Source: Calidifontibacter indicus (GTDB lineage: Bacteria > Actinomycetota > Actinomycetes > Actinomycetales > Dermatophilaceae). From it: a DNA stretch of 64,000 nt. Under the pieces are notes generated by a model. The model was not told the origin of the DNA. It did not search any database and was given only the letters and a program-made list of their open reading frames with translations. Each line of letters begins with the position of its first letter. Positions within the stretch are counted from its first letter, which is position 1. The position numbers were made by a program, and so were the translations under genes. Below, piece after piece: positions 61,920 to 64,000 of this stretch. Where the stretch lies: the NCBI RefSeq assembly GCF_003386865.1, contig NZ_QTUA01000001.1:1-64000 (forward strand), read 5' to 3'.

Positions 61920-63655
61920 CAGATCCGAGCGAACCGACAGACCCGACCGATCTCGTTGCGGGACAGAACATCCCGTGGCCCGACCAGGTGGCCACCGTGT
62001 ATCTGCGCGGCCGGGCCGACGCGTCGGCGCTGCTGCTCGGCGCCGACGGCAAGGTGCGCGACGACGAGGACCTCGTGTTCTACAACGCCCCGGCGGCCGG
62101 CGGTGTCTCCTGGGAGGCACTGTCGGACGACGAGCAGCGGCTGCGCATCGACACCGCCGCGGTGCCGCCGGAGATCGAGGTGGTGCGGGTGTTGGTGAGC
62201 GTCGACGACGACCAGCCACCCCTCGCCGACGGCGCGGTGGTCGCCACCGTGCGCGGCACCAACGCGGCGGCGCAATATGCGCCGCACCGGCTCGACGGTG
62301 AGCGCTGCCTCATCTGGTTCGACCTCTACCGGCGCGCCGGTGGCTGGAAGGTGCGCGCCGTCGGGCAGGGCTGGAAGGACGGTCTGGCGGCGGGGCTCGG
62401 CGCTCACGGTATCGCCGTGGAGGCTCCCGAGCCGACCCCGGCTGCTGCACCGACAACCCCTACAGCACCACCACCGGCTACCGCCCCCGGGCAGTCGCCG
62501 GGCTTCGCCCCGAGCCACTCGATGGACCACCCGTCCACTCCCCTCACGCCCGGCCCCGACGACGACACCGTGGCCGGGGCGCTGCGCGCGATCCGCAGCC
62601 TGCGCCGCGACATCAGCCAGGCGCGCCTGGCCCACCTGACGGCGGTCGGCTACGCCCAGAACAAGCTGCTCGAGACCGACGAGATCGCCCGCAACTCCCC
62701 CGACTCCGGGTTGCCGGGCGCGCGGCACGAGTACTCCGCACTGATGGCGCAGGCCGACGCCCGATACGCCACGGAGGCGGCGTCGCTGCGCGATGAACTC
62801 GTGGCGGAGGAGCTCGCGATGCCGCTGCCACTGGCCCGGCTCGATTCCTTCGACTGGGACCGCCTGACCGGCCTCCCGGCTGTCGACGGCGCGCCCGACC
62901 GCGGCATCGACACCCACGACCTCACCGCCGAGGTGATCCGCCTCGGCAGCCTCTACCCACCCGAGGGTGAACGGCTGAACGTGCCGATGGCGCACGGGTG
63001 GGCCGGACGCCCGCTGATCTGGGCCGAGGGCAGCGACCGCGCGCCGTCCGGTGTCGCCTGGGTGCACGGTCTGATCGCGCGGATGATGGCGCTGACGAGC
63101 CCCGGCGGTTTCGACGTGCAACTGGTCGATCTCGACGGTTCGCTGTCGTCCGGGATGGGCACCCTCGGCGCCCCGATCGCGGCCGACATCACCCGCCATG
63201 CGAGCCCGGGTGAACTCTCGGCGTTCGTCGACGAGCTCGCCCACCTGTGCGATCTGGCGAAGATGGCGATCGAGTCGGGGGTGTCCGGTGCGCTGCAGGA
63301 TGTGCGGGACGGCGCCCGCCACCTCGTCGTGCTGGGCCACTGGCCGCACGCGTACGACGCCCGGGCGCAGGCGCGCATCACCGAATGTGTGCCGTGGCTG
63401 TTCGCGCTGTCGGTGCAACTGGTCGTGCTGTGCCACGAGAGCGACCTCCCCGAGCGGGGCTCGTCGACGCCCGGTGGATCACCGGGCGCAGAGGGGCCGC
63501 TGCGTGACCTGCTCGACCACTCGCTGGTGCTCGACGACGCCGGCGCCGCGTCGCTGATCGACGACGCCGGGGTGGCGTGGTGCTACGACCCGGAGCTCAC
63601 GCCTGCTGCACGCAGTGTGGCCGGCCGCATCACCGCGAGCGGTCAGCGGGCCTGA
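61916..63655 (+). CDS. TerD-domain protein with degenerate P-loop ATPase-like C-terminus
   Basis: 579 residues. A TerD-like domain (1-180) has LLLGADGKVRDDEDLVFYNA without the calcium motif. A Pro-rich linker is followed by a helical coiled segment (ALRAIRSLRRDISQARLAHL) and a domain from about 330 with VAWVHGLIARMMALTSPGGF, DVQLVDLDGSLSSGMGT and ARHLVVLGHWPHAYDARAQA. The layout is like an FtsK/EccC-type ATPase, but no Walker A is visible where it should be (near GVAWVHG). It may be an inactive scaffold partner of the upstream TerD protein. Resemblance is by eye only. Confidence 0.65.
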   Translation: MTDPSEPTDPTDLVAGQNIPWPDQVATVYLRGRADASALLLGADGKVRDDEDLVFYNAPAAGGVSWEALSDDEQRLRIDTAAVPPEIEVVRVLVSVDDDQPPLADGAVVATVRGTNAAAQYAPHRLDGERCLIWFDLYRRAGGWKVRAVGQGWKDGLAAGLGAHGIAVEAPEPTPAAAPTTPTAPPPATAPGQSPGFAPSHSMDHPSTPLTPGPDDDTVAGALRAIRSLRRDISQARLAHLTAVGYAQNKLLETDEIARNSPDSGLPGARHEYSALMAQADARYATEAASLRDELVAEELAMPLPLARLDSFDWDRLTGLPAVDGAPDRGIDTHDLTAEVIRLGSLYPPEGERLNVPMAHGWAGRPLIWAEGSDRAPSGVAWVHGLIARMMALTSPGGFDVQLVDLDGSLSSGMGTLGAPIAADITRHASPGELSAFVDELAHLCDLAKMAIESGVSGALQDVRDGARHLVVLGHWPHAYDARAQARITECVPWLFALSVQLVVLCHESDLPERGSSTPGGSPGAEGPLRDLLDHSLVLDDAGAASLIDDAGVAWCYDPELTPAARSVAGRITASGQRA

Positions 63656-63924
63656 TCGATACCGCTGACGTCATCGTCGAGCCAGCCGTCGCGATCGGCG
63701 GTGACGGCCTCGAAGCGTTCGACGAGCGCCTTGGCGACGGCCGAGGTCGGATCGTCGAGGGTGTCGACGCGCACGTACACCGCCCAGTCGTGGTCTTCCG
63801 AGTCGTCCTCGCCGGCGAGTGCCTCGCGCACCACCCGCACCTCGTCGAACTCCTCCTCACGCAGTTCCTCCGCCACCTCTTCGGCGTCGTCGCGTTCGGG
63901 AAAGACAAGCAGGTACTCGGTCAC
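63643..63924 (-). CDS. RraB-like small protein
   Basis: 93 residues, strongly acidic. VTEYLLVFPERDDAEEVAEE, DHDWAVYVRVDTLDD and LVERFEAVTADRDGWLDDD resemble the RraB (RNase E inhibitor) fold found in many actinobacteria. GTG at 63924 is chosen because the first strand starts there; upstream codons to 63969 are Arg/Trp-rich. It overlaps the convergent TerD gene by 13 bp. Function in actinobacteria is not established. The remaining 76 bp of the window hold nothing I can support. Confidence 0.6.
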   Translation of the reverse strand: MTEYLLVFPERDDAEEVAEELREEEFDEVRVVREALAGEDDSEDHDWAVYVRVDTLDDPTSAVAKALVERFEAVTADRDGWLDDDVSGIDQAR

Positions 63925-64000
63925 GACCCAAGGGTGCCATCGCCGGTGCCACCGACCGGCGCGGCGCACCGAGGCCTCGACAAGTTCGCCCGGCCGTTAC

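Overview
High-GC DNA with mycobacterial-type gene content and order suggests an actinobacterium, most likely a Micrococcales member (Dermacoccaceae or Intrasporangiaceae-like). This is inferred from gene content only. The purA, DUF3151, fba, DedA, TrmH-type methyltransferase, pyrE and clpB genes lie near each other here, as they do in Mycobacterium tuberculosis. Many genes overlap by 1-4 bp (ATGA/GTGA), and several have a TANNNT box 6-8 nt before the start codon, the pattern of leaderless transcripts.

Layout. 0-1.6 kb: one end of an IS21-family element next to a 117/118-bp tandem repeat. 1.9-6.7 kb: a small membrane protein, purA, an HTH/membrane protein, two secreted SH3 enzymes (NlpC/P60 and CHAP) and a phzF remnant. 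6.8-16.6 kb: a TrmB/LuxR regulator, a histidine phosphatase-like protein, DUF2332, an acyl-CoA synthetase, DUF3151-fba, an exported hydrolase and an ECF42-type sigma factor with two DGPF proteins. 17-29.9 kb: a DUF222/HNH protein whose HNH motif is split by a small palindrome, an RNA methyltransferase, a polar amino-acid ABC transporter, DedA, a two-gene ABC exporter, a DUF2339 protein and a LemA/kinase/regulator operon. 30-41.3 kb: one co-directional nitrate/nitrite assimilation and siroheme cluster (narK, nasA, nasC-like, nirB, nirD, cobA/cysG, hemD-wHTH, cbiX) with a GlnR-like site in front.

42.9-51.1 kb is the accessory region. An IS110-family transposase gene is cut by a 6,666-bp insertion that has IS21-type ends (TG...CA) and a GCCCAA target duplication. 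Removing the insertion and one duplication restores the IS110 reading frame across the junction. Inside are a truncated istA and cargo: a DUF2867 gene, a gamma-butyrolactone-receptor-like TetR regulator, an AfsA-like synthase gene with a one-base frameshift, and a 5'-truncated polyprenyl synthetase. An IS3 element (25-26-bp terminal repeats, CTT duplication) has entered the operator-rich region between DUF2867 and the TetR gene, and a second, frameshifted IS110-type element sits inside the IS3. This looks like a decaying A-factor-type signalling cassette carried into an otherwise syntenic chromosome.

51.1-64 kb: exonuclease III, a repeat-bearing DUF4190 protein, a flavin monooxygenase, an LprG/P55-like lipoprotein-exporter pair, a Tat-exported peptidoglycan-binding protein, clpB with an HspR (HAIR) site, two TerD-family proteins (the second with a degenerate ATPase-like C-terminus) and a small RraB-like protein. 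No rRNA, tRNA or CRISPR array was recognised.
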